A DNA stretch of 64,000 nt, taken from contig NZ_CP064653.1 of NCBI RefSeq assembly GCF_015711015.1, positions 4,734,578 to 4,798,577 on the forward strand, read 5' to 3'. Made by a program: the position numbers and the translations under genes. The notes under the pieces were generated by a model. It was given only the letters and a program-made list of their open reading frames with translations, did no database searches and was not told the origin of the DNA. The stretch's first letter is position 1. The number at the start of each line of letters is the position of its first letter. The DNA comes from Methylomonas sp. LL1 (GTDB taxonomy: Bacteria > Pseudomonadota > Gammaproteobacteria > Methylococcales > Methylomonadaceae). Positions 52,759 through 61,388 of this stretch are shown here, in pieces.

Positions 52759-54276
52759 TTATCGGTACTTCGGTTTACCGTCCCCGAACGCATTCAGCGA
52801 AACTTCGAAATAAAAGAAATTGCTGGGTTCGGAGGTAAAGGGGCCGGCGGCGGTATTGCCCCTGTCGAAGGACTCGGTGTAGTCGCCAGGTGTGAAGCGG
52901 GCATAGCTCATGCTCCAGTCGATATAGGGATTGAGTTTGTGCCGCAAACGAATGTCGAATTCATGACCCATGAAACTACCGCTTTGGCCGGTCCGATCAC
53001 GCAAGTTGGCCCGGTTCCAACCACCGGTTTCGCTTTCCAGCCAATAGGCGTTGTAACCCAGATCGACCCGCACATTGTTGTAAGGGGTGAATTCCAAGCG
53101 TGCTTTCGGTGCATGCAGGTTATCCCAGGAATAATAATCGTTGCGCGACCAGGGTTGGTTGAAGCCGTAAAAGGCATCGAAACGCTGGTTGTAACCATCG
53201 CCCGATTGTTTGTCGCCGGTGCCATAGCCATAGTACAGACTGGCTCGCGGTTTCCAATCGTGATCGAAGCTGTAGCCCACCTCCAATGAGTAGGCCAAGG
53301 CGTCATGCTGACGCAACTGCTGTGTTCCATTTACGGTTTCGCCAAAGCGGCCGAATTGTTTATTGATATCGCCATCGAAATCAAAACCGCTTTCACCGAA
53401 CAGACCGTATACCCTTAAACCGGGCGCATAGATGCTGCGGTCGTTTTTCCGGTTAGCCGCCACGCTGTTGTTCGGGTCGCCGTCGGTATTTCTACCCAAA
53501 AAATACGGCTGGATGGTGATGAAATCGGACCATTCCCGTATGCTCAGTACCGCGCCATAAAACCAGGTATCTTCATCCGGTTGGTCGAATTCGTATTTGT
53601 AGCGTTCGACCGGTTGAAACACAAAGGTGTCCAGGTCCCAGTTGTTTTGCTTTTTACCGAAACGCAGCCGATAACCTTCGAAGTTGTTGGTAGTGTTGCG
53701 GAACTCATTGTTGCCCACCAAGCGCCTATCCAACACTTCCAAGTGTTGGCGGCCGGCGCGTATGCTGATCGGCCGGTTATGTCCCAGGGCATTGTCGAAA
53801 TATAACTCGCCGTAGGCCTGGATTAATTCGAACTCGTTGACATCCGCGTCGCTGGTTTCGTAGTTACCGTTATAACTCCGCGCGTCTTCCATCTCGACGG
53901 CAAAGCGTAGCGGGTCGAGAATATCCTTGATTCCGACATAGGCGCGCGTCCTGAGTAACCACAAGTTGTCCGGTTCGGCGCGATATTTACTGACGGCGGT
54001 ACCGGACGAGGTGTCGGTCCATGGCCGCAAATCGTTTTCCCGGTATTCATAGCGGCTGCGAAAATCCAGACCCAGGTCCAGCCATTCCACATCGCGGAAT
54101 TGCTCGAACTGAGTTTTACTCAAGCTGCGCACATATGCCGGGACATCGCCCGCGGGTTCGACCCGGTAGCCTTTGGTCGGACGATAGTAATCCTCGGCGT
54201 TGACTAATTGCGGCAACAGCAATAACACGCCCGCCAGTCGCGTCTTGCTCGCTGTTTTGAAAAATTGTTGTTTCAT
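52759..54276 (-). CDS. Alginate-export-family (AlgE-like) outer-membrane porin
   Basis: The 505-residue protein has a signal peptide (TRLAGVLLLLPQLVNA) and a long beta-barrel pattern of alternating aromatic strands. LGLDFRSRYEYRENDLRPW, LLRTRAYVGIKDILDPLRF and ISIRAGRQHLEVLDRRLVG are typical of the alginate_exp family. The C-terminal residues (FYFEVSLNAFG) could form the last strand. No alginate genes are near; instead it lies between yezD and sbp on the same strand, so a role in uptake of sulfate, sulfonates or sulfate esters is plausible. This is inference from context. Confidence 0.85.
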   Translation of the reverse strand: MKQQFFKTASKTRLAGVLLLLPQLVNAEDYYRPTKGYRVEPAGDVPAYVRSLSKTQFEQFRDVEWLDLGLDFRSRYEYRENDLRPWTDTSSGTAVSKYRAEPDNLWLLRTRAYVGIKDILDPLRFAVEMEDARSYNGNYETSDADVNEFELIQAYGELYFDNALGHNRPISIRAGRQHLEVLDRRLVGNNEFRNTTNNFEGYRLRFGKKQNNWDLDTFVFQPVERYKYEFDQPDEDTWFYGAVLSIREWSDFITIQPYFLGRNTDGDPNNSVAANRKNDRSIYAPGLRVYGLFGESGFDFDGDINKQFGRFGETVNGTQQLRQHDALAYSLEVGYSFDHDWKPRASLYYGYGTGDKQSGDGYNQRFDAFYGFNQPWSRNDYYSWDNLHAPKARLEFTPYNNVRVDLGYNAYWLESETGGWNRANLRDRTGQSGSFMGHEFDIRLRHKLNPYIDWSMSYARFTPGDYTESFDRGNTAAGPFTSEPSNFFYFEVSLNAFGDGKPKYR

Positions 54277-54391
54277 GGCTGACCTTTCGAGTGGTGTTAG
54301 GTAATCAATGAGTGTTAATCACGGTAACTTCCGGTGGTCCGGTCAGTGTGTCGTTTCTGTTTTTGTATCGCCGATCTTTCGGTGGATACGA

Positions 54392-54577
54392 TTAATGGGT
54401 AGCCGAATCGTTTTTGACTCTGAATTTTTCGTGTTTATCGATTTGCACGATACGCCCGTCATGCACCACGATTTCGATCGAGCCGAAACGGATGCCTTGC
54501 AGGATGGTGCTAATGCGCTGGGCGATCTCCTGACTTTGGGATAATTTAAAAAAATCGGCATCAATTTGATCGGTCAT
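54392..54577 (-). CDS. YezD family protein (DUF2292)
   Basis: The 61-residue protein contains the DUF2292 core: ILQGIRFGSIEIVVHDGRIVQIDKHEKFRV. The family is commonly next to sulfate or sulfonate transport genes, but its function is unknown. Here it opens a minus-strand run porin-sbp-cysTWA, which fits that pattern. AAGGAG lies seven bases before the ATG. The product has no signal or membrane helix and is probably a small cytoplasmic binding protein. Confidence 0.82.
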   Translation of the reverse strand: MTDQIDADFFKLSQSQEIAQRISTILQGIRFGSIEIVVHDGRIVQIDKHEKFRVKNDSATH

Positions 54578-54953
54578 GGGGTGCTCCTTCTTGAATATAA
54601 ATCCGCGTTGGTTTCGCTGTTTTCGATGGACAGATGCTAACTAAAATAAATCGATAATTAAAACGGTAATTAACGATATGTTTTTCGAAAAATGCTATAT
54701 GCCGATAGGTAATAACTATATCGATTTTGACGGATGGTTAAAATTTAAGCAGATTGAACCTTTTGAACCGCGATTGGAATTCACGACGGGACGAGCTTGA
54801 TTTTGTGCGCGCTCGTTTCACGACGCAAGCTGGACATTTGCTCAATTGGCTACGCAATAGCGGAAAGTTACTAGCTAATTAAATAAGCGGCAAACTATTG
54901 TAAAGACTATACTTTGGCTGCACTTTGGCAATATATCAACATAGGATGGACGT
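54578..54953. other. 376-bp divergent regulatory gap between yezD and the VPLPA gene
   Basis: No gene is supported. The stretch is AT-rich, with TAATTA-N6-TAATTA at 54655-54672, a tidy dyad about 80 bp upstream of yezD. It likely contains divergent promoters and the control sites of the sulfate locus. The last 50 bases precede the VPLPA gene. Confidence 0.4.
54655..54672. promoter_or_regulatory. Dyad TAATTA-N6-TAATTA upstream of yezD
   Basis: Two copies of the self-complementary TAATTA are separated by six bases, giving an 18-bp dyad 78 bp upstream of the yezD start. A sulfur-responsive regulator is one possible binder; none is identified. Confidence 0.35.
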
Positions 54954-55625
54954 ATGAACTTAAGCATTGCAAAACACTTATTTATCGCTGTTATATTAGG
55001 TTGGTCCTTGCAAGTGGGTGCCAGTACGGTTAGCGATCCGGCGGCGGACTATCTGGCTGGATACTCCGGTAGCATGGCCGGCGATTTGGATGTGATCAGC
55101 GCGCTGGTCACTTACAACCCGGCTACCGATATTTTCCATTTCGAAAGCACTTTTGCCGGATCTATCGGCGGATCGCCGAGTGGGTTTTACATTTGGGGTT
55201 TCGATCGCGGTGCCGGAACCGGCCGGTTTGAGGCGGACGGTCTACCGAACGTGCTTTTCGATGCGGTGGTCCGGTTTAATTTCGATGGCAGCGGAGCCGT
55301 TAATCTGTTGGTGCCTACAGCCAGTAGCACCTCGTTCGGTAAGGGTACAGCCGTGATACAAGGCAACCAACTGGTGGCCGACCTTGCCGGCGATTTATTG
55401 CCATCATCAGCGGACGGCGTTGCCAAAACGGCTTACACTTGGAACCTGTGGCCGCGCGACGGCGCTCTGCCAGCCGGTTTTGGGCAAATCTCCGACTTTG
55501 CCCCGGACACCAATAACGCTGCCGTACAAGTGGTTCCGTTACCCGCCGCATTCTGGTTGTTCGGCACGATGGTGGGATTCGCTTTCTTCAATGGCACGCA
55601 GAGAATGGGTTGCGGTAGGCATTAA
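54954..55625 (+). CDS. VPLPA-CTERM type surface protein
   Basis: The 223-residue protein has a signal peptide (HLFIAVILGWSLQVGAS), a glycine/aspartate-rich beta body, and the C-terminal signal VPLPAAFWLFGTMVGFAFF followed by a short basic tail (NGTQRMGCGRH). This VPLPA variant of PEP-CTERM is recognised by exosortase-like enzymes. The body resembles no named family. It is divergent from the yezD-porin genes; whether they share regulation is unknown. Confidence 0.8.
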   Translation: MNLSIAKHLFIAVILGWSLQVGASTVSDPAADYLAGYSGSMAGDLDVISALVTYNPATDIFHFESTFAGSIGGSPSGFYIWGFDRGAGTGRFEADGLPNVLFDAVVRFNFDGSGAVNLLVPTASSTSFGKGTAVIQGNQLVADLAGDLLPSSADGVAKTAYTWNLWPRDGALPAGFGQISDFAPDTNNAAVQVVPLPAAFWLFGTMVGFAFFNGTQRMGCGRH

Positions 55626-55763
55626 TCCACTGCGTTTTTCAGTCGTTCTCACGTTCCGGCGTGGGAACCAACACTTCCCGATAGGTAAATTTAGCCATTG
55701 CTAGGCTTAATTTAGCGTCCGTCCCACCACGCGAGACGGAATGCTGTCTAAAATTAGCAGCCC

Positions 55764-56798
55764 ATGCTTGCTATCTTATCCTTCATGCAAATCGCTTCCC
55801 TGTTATTCATCGGTTTTTCGCTTGGCGCGGCGGCGTTGCTGATCGTCGGCAATATTTTGCAACGCCAGGAACCGCTGCGTTGCGCTTCGAAATTGGCCGG
55901 TTTTTTGTTGGTTGCCGGTTTGGCGGCTATTCAAAGTCTGCATCTCGGCCTGTTATTGAGCCAATTCGATCAGGTGCATTCGACGCTTTACCTGGTATTG
56001 CTGTACGGCATTGCCCCCAGCTTTTATTTTTACAGCCGCCAGTTATTGATTGCCGAGGTGAGTTACCGCTGGCTCGATGCGCTGCATGCCATGCCCTTGC
56101 TGCTGAGCCCGGTACTGTCTTACCACTTGGCCTTGCCGGCTGCATTTTTAGTCGGTAGCGGTTATTTGTTGTGGCTGGCTAAAATTGTTTATGGCTTGCG
56201 CAAGCAGCGGCAGCGTTTTCACTTGGAACTGTTGGCTTTGGGGGCATTGTTTGCGATTGCCGTGGCGGTGTTGGTGCTGGGTTTTATCTGGCCTTTGCTG
56301 AACGAGACGGATTTTATTAGCGGCTACAGCATGCTGATAGGGCTGGCGTTTTTTGCGGTGACGCTGACCTTGCTGCGTTTTCCGAGCATCGCCGCCGATG
56401 TGTCGGAAGCGGTGCAGGCCGCCTATGCCGAATCGACGCTTAAAAATATCGATAAAACTGCAGTGCTTGCCAAACTCGATGCCTTGATGAAAAAGGACAA
56501 GCTTTATACTTTGGAAACTCTGAATCTGGCACTGCTGGCCGAGCAACTGGAGTTGAGCCAGCACCAATTGTCCGAACTGATCAACACCGAATTTCAACAA
56601 GGTTTTTCCCGTTACATTCGCCAGCAGCGCATAGACGAGGCTAAAAAGCTGTTGCTGGCCGATCCGAGTGCATCGGTGTTGGCTATCGGCTTGTCGGTGG
56701 GTTTCAGCACCCAGTCCAATTTTTATTCGGCGTTCCGCGATATGGTCGGCATGGCGCCGGGGCAATACCGAAAAATGCATGCTTCATCATCGGCCTGA
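55764..56798 (+). CDS. Membrane-anchored AraC-family transcriptional regulator
   Basis: The 344-residue protein has an N-terminal membrane part with about six or seven hydrophobic helices (1-220) and a C-terminal AraC-type DNA-binding domain (about 235-340; LNLALLAEQLELSQHQLSELIN, FSRYIRQQRIDEAKKLLL, IGLSVGFSTQSNFYSAFRDMVGMAPGQYRK). Such proteins may sense membrane or small hydrophobic signals directly. The downstream coupled operon at 56965-59416 is a likely target. A second start at 55785 is possible. Confidence 0.88.
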   Translation: MLAILSFMQIASLLFIGFSLGAAALLIVGNILQRQEPLRCASKLAGFLLVAGLAAIQSLHLGLLLSQFDQVHSTLYLVLLYGIAPSFYFYSRQLLIAEVSYRWLDALHAMPLLLSPVLSYHLALPAAFLVGSGYLLWLAKIVYGLRKQRQRFHLELLALGALFAIAVAVLVLGFIWPLLNETDFISGYSMLIGLAFFAVTLTLLRFPSIAADVSEAVQAAYAESTLKNIDKTAVLAKLDALMKKDKLYTLETLNLALLAEQLELSQHQLSELINTEFQQGFSRYIRQQRIDEAKKLLLADPSASVLAIGLSVGFSTQSNFYSAFRDMVGMAPGQYRKMHASSSA

Positions 56799-56964
56799 TC
56801 GGGTCAGGTTTCCAGTTTTATCATTTTGTAATTGTTCAATGCTTTGAAATTAATGGTATTTTATCGGTCGCCATAAATTTCTATTCCTGTCTTATCAATC
56901 TGGAAGTCCGTCGTATTTTTGCTCGTTAATCTGCTCCTGCCTCTCAACTTTAAGGAGCAGCATC

Positions 56965-57075
56965 ATGAGTATTTACTTGAATGACCGATACCGGCGGGTC
57001 GAAAGCTTGCCGGCAATCGCTAACACACATTGTCTTGGCGTAAACCCTAAGCCTCGGGACGGGAGGTGGGTATGA
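56965..57075 (+). CDS. Small ORF, 36 residues, translationally coupled to the SDR gene
   Basis: An ATG at 56965 has an excellent AAGGAG site seven bases upstream and opens a 36-residue frame (start SIYLNDRYRRVES, end NPKPRDGRWV) that stops with a TGA overlapping the next ATG as ATGA. This suggests a real small protein or a coupling leader peptide. The composition is basic and soluble. No family is recognised. Confidence 0.55.
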   Translation: MSIYLNDRYRRVESLPAIANTHCLGVNPKPRDGRWV

Positions 57076-58361
57076 AGATATTATTGACCGGCGCCACCGG
57101 TTTCATAGGCAATGCGGTGTTGCGAACCTTGCTGCGGCAAGGCCACCAAGTAAGCGCCTGTTACCGCAACCCTGAACGCCTGCTGATCGCCAGCCCCGAC
57201 ATTACACCCTTGTCTGTCGATTTCCTGTCGGCCGACAGCGTAGAACATTGGCTGCCGCATCTGCACGGCATCGATGCGGTCGTCAATTGCGTGGGGATTA
57301 TTGCCGAAAGCAAGGGCCAAAGCTTTGCCCAATTACATAGCAGGACTCCGCTTGCCTTGTTCCAGGCCTGTGCTCAAGCCGGGGTCAAGAGGATCGTACA
57401 AATTTCGGCGTTGGGCGCGGATGAGCAAGCCGAATCGGCCTACCACATTAGCAAAAAGGTTGCCGACGATGCGTTGCGGGCTCTGCCGCTAGATTGGTTC
57501 GTTCTACAACCGTCGATAGTGTACGGCGACGGCGCGCAAAGCAGCGGTTTGTTTCACGCCCTGGCGGCGTTGCCGCTGCACCTGTTGCCGGATGGCGGCC
57601 GGCAGTTGCTGCAACCCATCCATGTCGACGATGTCGCCGCAGCCGTTTGCCGCTGCCTCGAACCGGCTGTTTTCGGACAACTTACCGTGGCCTTGGTCGG
57701 CCCGGAACCCATCGCTTATGCCGATTGGCTGCAAGGCCTTAGGCATCGTCTGGGCAAACCGCCTGCGACAAGATATTCCCTGCCTTACCGTTATGCCTTG
57801 GCGGCGGCCGGCTTCGGCAAATGGCTGGGCGAGCCTATTTTGAACAAAGACAACATCGCCATGCTTGGCCGGGGCAACAGCGCCGATCCTAGCCCAATCG
57901 CCGAGCTGTTACGCCGTCCGCCGCTAAGCATGGCGTCGCAACTGTTCGAAAAGCCGGCCAGCCAGGCCGAACGTTGGCATGCGGCCTTGTACTTTCTCAA
58001 GCCCTTGCTGCAGCTGAGCATCGCCTTGGTCTGGCTGTGGAGCGGCATCACCTCGCTGCTTTTTTACCCTCACGAACTCAGTTACCAATTGCTGGCCGAC
58101 ACCGGCATCACTGGTATCGGCGCGCCGTTAATGCTGTACGGATTGGCGGCGATGGACGTTGTTCTGGGGCTGGCGACCTTGGCGCGGTTTCGTCCAAGTC
58201 GTCTGATGCTTTGGCAATTCTGGATCGTGCTGGCTTACAGCCTAGTGGTGGCTTTGCGCCTGCCGGAATTTGTGTTCCACCCGTTCGGACCGCTGCTGAA
58301 AAATATCCCGTTTTTAATGTGTCTGCTGATTTACAGACAGCTGGAAGGAGAAACGCCATGA
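57072..58361 (+). CDS. NAD(P)-binding SDR/NmrA-like oxidoreductase fused to a DoxX-like membrane domain
   Basis: The 429-residue protein has an N-terminal extended-SDR Rossmann domain (MKILLTGATGFIGNAVL, DAVVNCVGIIAESKG, YHISKKVADDALRA with the YxxxK pair, QPSIVYGDG) and a C-terminal DoxX-like membrane region with four helices (about 315-425). It likely acts on a lipid or quinone-like substrate at the membrane. The ATG at 57072 is overlapped by the preceding small ORF and overlaps DUF2269 as ATGA. Confidence 0.88.
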   Translation: MKILLTGATGFIGNAVLRTLLRQGHQVSACYRNPERLLIASPDITPLSVDFLSADSVEHWLPHLHGIDAVVNCVGIIAESKGQSFAQLHSRTPLALFQACAQAGVKRIVQISALGADEQAESAYHISKKVADDALRALPLDWFVLQPSIVYGDGAQSSGLFHALAALPLHLLPDGGRQLLQPIHVDDVAAAVCRCLEPAVFGQLTVALVGPEPIAYADWLQGLRHRLGKPPATRYSLPYRYALAAAGFGKWLGEPILNKDNIAMLGRGNSADPSPIAELLRRPPLSMASQLFEKPASQAERWHAALYFLKPLLQLSIALVWLWSGITSLLFYPHELSYQLLADTGITGIGAPLMLYGLAAMDVVLGLATLARFRPSRLMLWQFWIVLAYSLVVALRLPEFVFHPFGPLLKNIPFLMCLLIYRQLEGETP

Positions 58362-58831
58362 TGTATTTAACCTTGAAACTGATCCACATTCTCAGCGCCA
58401 TCGTCCTGTTCGGCCTGGGTTCCGGCACGGTGTTTTATAAAGTCATGGCCGATAAAAGCGGTGACCATGCGGCGATTGCGGTGACCAGCAAGCATGTGGT
58501 GCTGGCCGACTGGTGGTTTACCACGCCGACCGTGATCATCCAGCCATTGACCGGTATCCTGTTGGCCGATCAATTGTCGGCCTCTTTCGGCGACGGCTGG
58601 TTGTGGTGGACGCTGGTGCTGTATCTGGTCACCGGCCTGTGCTGGTTGCCGGTGGTGATTTTGCAAATCCGCATGCGCGACATTGCCGCCGATTCCCTGG
58701 CTCAAGGCCGGCCCCTGCCGTATCTCTACAGCTATTATTCCAGGATCTGGCTATGGCTGGGCGTGCCGGCCTTTTTCGGCATGATAGGCATCACCACCTT
58801 GATGATTTTCCACAATTCCCTCTGGAGCTAA
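58358..58831 (+). CDS. DUF2269 membrane protein
   Basis: The 157-residue protein has four hydrophobic helices (LKLIHILSAIVLFGLGSG, then TVIIQPLTGILLADQL, WWTLVLYLVTGLCWLPVVIL and IWLWLGVPAFFGMIGITTLMIF). The pattern LIHILSAIVLFGLGSGTVFYK is typical of DUF2269. Function unknown. It starts in the last codons of the SDR gene (ATGA overlap) with AAGGAG upstream and is followed by DUF4166 after 3 bp, forming a tight operon. Confidence 0.85.
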   Translation: MMYLTLKLIHILSAIVLFGLGSGTVFYKVMADKSGDHAAIAVTSKHVVLADWWFTTPTVIIQPLTGILLADQLSASFGDGWLWWTLVLYLVTGLCWLPVVILQIRMRDIAADSLAQGRPLPYLYSYYSRIWLWLGVPAFFGMIGITTLMIFHNSLWS

Positions 58832-58834
58832 GCC

Positions 58835-59416
58835 ATGTCTATTTCACTAATGGAACGAGTATTGGGCGATGACTGGCATAAGCTGCCGGCCGTTATTCGA
58901 AAACATTATCAACTGATTGGCGAGCAGCAAAGTTGTTTGGAAGGCACGATGGAGATAGCCTATCCGGGCTACCTGTTCCCGTTGATCTGGGTCATTCACA
59001 TGTTCGGAGGCCTGGTGCTGTGGCGTGGTCAGGCGGTTCATGCGGAAGTTGACAAGACCGCCGACGGCGAGATTTTGCACTGGCGGCGCAGCATGACTTA
59101 CCCGGACGGCAAGATCGATTACTTCCGCTCGCGGATGAGTTATTCGGCTCAGCATGAGTTGACCGAATCCATCGGCTTTGGCTTCGGGTTACGCTTAAAG
59201 GTGACCGTCAGCGACGGCAATCTGCTCTACCTAAGCAACGGTCATTTTTGGCAATGCGGAAGCTACAGATTGAATATTCCCGATTGGGCGATGTTGGGCA
59301 CGGCGACCATCAGCGAACATGCGGTGTCGGAAGAGGCATTTTATCTGGATTTCACCGTCCGGCATCCGCTGTGGGGCGTCAGTTATTATTACCGGGGAAA
59401 TTTTCGTTATTGTTGA
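58835..59416 (+). CDS. DUF4166 family protein
   Basis: The 193-residue protein matches DUF4166 in its pattern: WHKLPAVIRKHYQLIGE, YPGYLFPLIWVIHMFGGLVLWRG, WRRSMTYPDGK and FGFGLRLKVTVSDGNLLYLSNGHFW. The family is often fused or adjacent to DoxX/SDR proteins. The operon SDR-DoxX, DUF2269, DUF4166 is recurrent, but no pathway is known. No signal peptide; one hydrophobic stretch near 45-65 may touch the membrane. Confidence 0.85.
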   Translation: MSISLMERVLGDDWHKLPAVIRKHYQLIGEQQSCLEGTMEIAYPGYLFPLIWVIHMFGGLVLWRGQAVHAEVDKTADGEILHWRRSMTYPDGKIDYFRSRMSYSAQHELTESIGFGFGLRLKVTVSDGNLLYLSNGHFWQCGSYRLNIPDWAMLGTATISEHAVSEEAFYLDFTVRHPLWGVSYYYRGNFRYC

Positions 59417-59481
59417 GAACCAGGGGAGATTTGCCTGTGGGCCGAAATGGCTGGGATTGGGACAGGGTGAAGTGTGGGGGA

Positions 59482-60000
59482 TTAATTTTCCAGATATTGG
59501 ACTTCAACTTCGGTCGTGCCGCGCATGCCGATTTGTTTTGCCGCGGCCTCGGATAGATCGATCAAGCGGTTGCCGTTAAATGGGCCGCGATCATTGATCA
59601 GTACGTCGATGTAGCGGCCGTTGCTCAGATTGGTGACCCGGACTTTTGACGGTATCGGTAAGGTCTTATGGGCCGCCGAAAAACCTTTAGGGTTGAAAAG
59701 GCTGCCGCTGGCCGTGCGATTGCCGGACTCGGCGCCGTACCAGGAGGCCAGGCCTTTTTCGCGGTAGCCGCTTGCCGACAATAACGGATAATAGGTTTTG
59801 CCTTTTACTTTATAGGGTTTGTTGTACGAGGCTTGATCGCCGTATGACGGCAGTTCCGCCTGCTCGTCGCTGGGCGGCAGCGGTGGTTCCGACGCACAGC
59901 CACCTAGCAGCAATGCCAGTATCAGCAGTGGAATCGGAAATCTGCTGAAGGAATTTAAACCGAGCTTGTCAAATATAGCGACTAAAGCGGGTGGAAGCAT
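59482..60000 (-). CDS. rlpA: RlpA-family septal ring lytic transglycosylase-like lipoprotein
   Basis: The 172-residue protein has a lipoprotein signal (IPLLILALLLGGC, lipobox LGGC) and a DPBB-type RlpA domain (about 75-170; GLASWYGAESGNRTASGSLFN, FSAAHKTLPIPSKVRVTNL, INDRGPFNGNRLIDLSEAAA). The Glu and Asp/His residues of the RlpA active site are in place. It lacks the SPOR domain of long RlpA, so its location at the septum is less certain. It is divergent from the hrcA operon. Confidence 0.88.
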   Translation of the reverse strand: MLPPALVAIFDKLGLNSFSRFPIPLLILALLLGGCASEPPLPPSDEQAELPSYGDQASYNKPYKVKGKTYYPLLSASGYREKGLASWYGAESGNRTASGSLFNPKGFSAAHKTLPIPSKVRVTNLSNGRYIDVLINDRGPFNGNRLIDLSEAAAKQIGMRGTTEVEVQYLEN

Positions 60001-60219
60001 GGGTGTTTATCTCCGATTGGAAAGCGGTTTTTTAATGGACTGATCAAGCCGGAATTAGCGGGTTGGATGGCAATCATCCGAATTCGAGCTTAACGATTTA
60101 TTAAAAACGCGCTTGATTGTACGCCTCGGCTCCGTTTTCTGACCGGCACCGTCCGCTTTTTCTAAGCGTTTCCCTTCCACAGATAAGCCTGCCGTTGGCG
60201 CCTCGAATCTTCAACCGTG

Positions 60220-60248
60220 TTGACAAGGATTTTGCTAGCTGATAGTTT
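60220..60248 (+). promoter_or_regulatory. Candidate sigma70 promoter of hrcA
   Basis: TTGACA (60220-60225), 17 bases, TAGTTT (60243-60248). The expected start of transcription falls inside the CIRCE element that follows, as usual for HrcA-repressed promoters. Confidence 0.65.
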
Positions 60249-60251
60249 TCC

Positions 60252-60278
60252 CTGGCACTCGCGTATTTAGAGTGCTAA
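60252..60278. promoter_or_regulatory. CIRCE operator
   Basis: CTGGCACTC, nine bases, GAGTGCTAA matches the CIRCE consensus TTAGCACTC-N9-GAGTGCTAA with two changes in the left arm. HrcA binds this to repress hrcA-grpE-dnaK until heat shock; here it covers the transcription start and lies about 20 bp before hrcA. Confidence 0.9.
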
Positions 60279-60298
60279 TAAGTTTTTTGGGTGGTGTG

Positions 60299-61339
60299 GT
60301 GATAAGCAATCAGGATTTAAACGAAAGATCGCTTTATTTATTAAAAACCTTGGTGGAGCGTTATATACAAGACGGTCAGCCGGTCGGTTCTCGGGTGCTA
60401 TCCAAGGATTCGAGTCTCAAGTTGAGCCCGGCGACGATACGCAACGTGATGGCTGATCTGGAAGACATGGGCTTGATTCATTCACCGCATACTTCCGCCG
60501 GACGGGTACCGACGGTCAGCGGCTATCGCTTGTTCGTGAACAGTCTGTTGACCGTCAAGCCGTTGGAATCAACTGAACTGGACCAATTGCAGAGCAGCCT
60601 GCTGGCCGAAGTCGACGAACCCGGCAATGTCTTAAGTAAAGCCTCCAGATTGCTGTCGGATGTCACCAAAATGGCCGGTGTCGTGACTTTGCCGCGGCGA
60701 GAGTCGGTGGCGCTGCGGCATATCGAATTTCTGCCGATGTCAAATACCCGTGTATTGGTGATTTTTGTCACCGATGGACAGGAGGTTCATAACAAGATCA
60801 TTCACACCGACCGGCCTTACAGTCCGGCGGAGTTGCAACAAGCCGCCAATTATTTGAATTCGGTGTACGCCGGTCGCAGCGTAGCAAAGATACGCGAGTT
60901 GATCCTGAAAGACATGGAGCAGGATCGGAGCCATGTCAACCAGGGCATGATCGATGCGGTCAACATGGCGAAATTGACCTTTTCGCAACAGCCCCAGGAC
61001 GATTATGTACTCAGCGGCGAAACCAACTTGATGGGTTTTTCGGAATTATCCGACATGGAACGTTTGAAGCAGTTATTCGAAGCTTTCAGCCAGAAACGCG
61101 GCGTGATTCATTTACTGGATCAATGCCTGCAGGCGGAAGGAGTACAAATTTTTATCGGCGAGGAATCCGGCTATCGGGCCTTCGATCATTGCAGCCTGGT
61201 GACTTCGTCGTATTCGATCAATGATGAGGTGGTCGGTGTGTTGGGCGTAATCGGGCCGACCCGGATGGCCTACGAAAAAGTGATTCCGTTCGTCGACGTC
61301 ACCGCAAAATTATTGGGCGCGGCCTTGAATAGCAAATAA
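60299..61339 (+). CDS. hrcA: Heat-inducible transcription repressor HrcA
   Basis: HrcA binds CIRCE and represses chaperone genes; GroEL keeps it folded in the absence of stress. The 346-residue protein has the N-terminal winged helix (LNERSLYLLKTLVERYIQDGQPVGSRVLSK, SPATIRNVMADLEDMGLIHSPHTSAGRVPT, in pieces) and the C-terminal GAF-like domain (LGVIGPTRMAYEKVIP). The GTG at 60299 is preferred; a second GTG is adjacent and a longer frame starts at 60272 inside the CIRCE region. Confidence 0.93.
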   Translation: MISNQDLNERSLYLLKTLVERYIQDGQPVGSRVLSKDSSLKLSPATIRNVMADLEDMGLIHSPHTSAGRVPTVSGYRLFVNSLLTVKPLESTELDQLQSSLLAEVDEPGNVLSKASRLLSDVTKMAGVVTLPRRESVALRHIEFLPMSNTRVLVIFVTDGQEVHNKIIHTDRPYSPAELQQAANYLNSVYAGRSVAKIRELILKDMEQDRSHVNQGMIDAVNMAKLTFSQQPQDDYVLSGETNLMGFSELSDMERLKQLFEAFSQKRGVIHLLDQCLQAEGVQIFIGEESGYRAFDHCSLVTSSYSINDEVVGVLGVIGPTRMAYEKVIPFVDVTAKLLGAALNSK

Positions 61340-61388
61340 TCGCCCCTATCAATATACGGAACTGAAAATTACAACTTTGGAGTGAACC

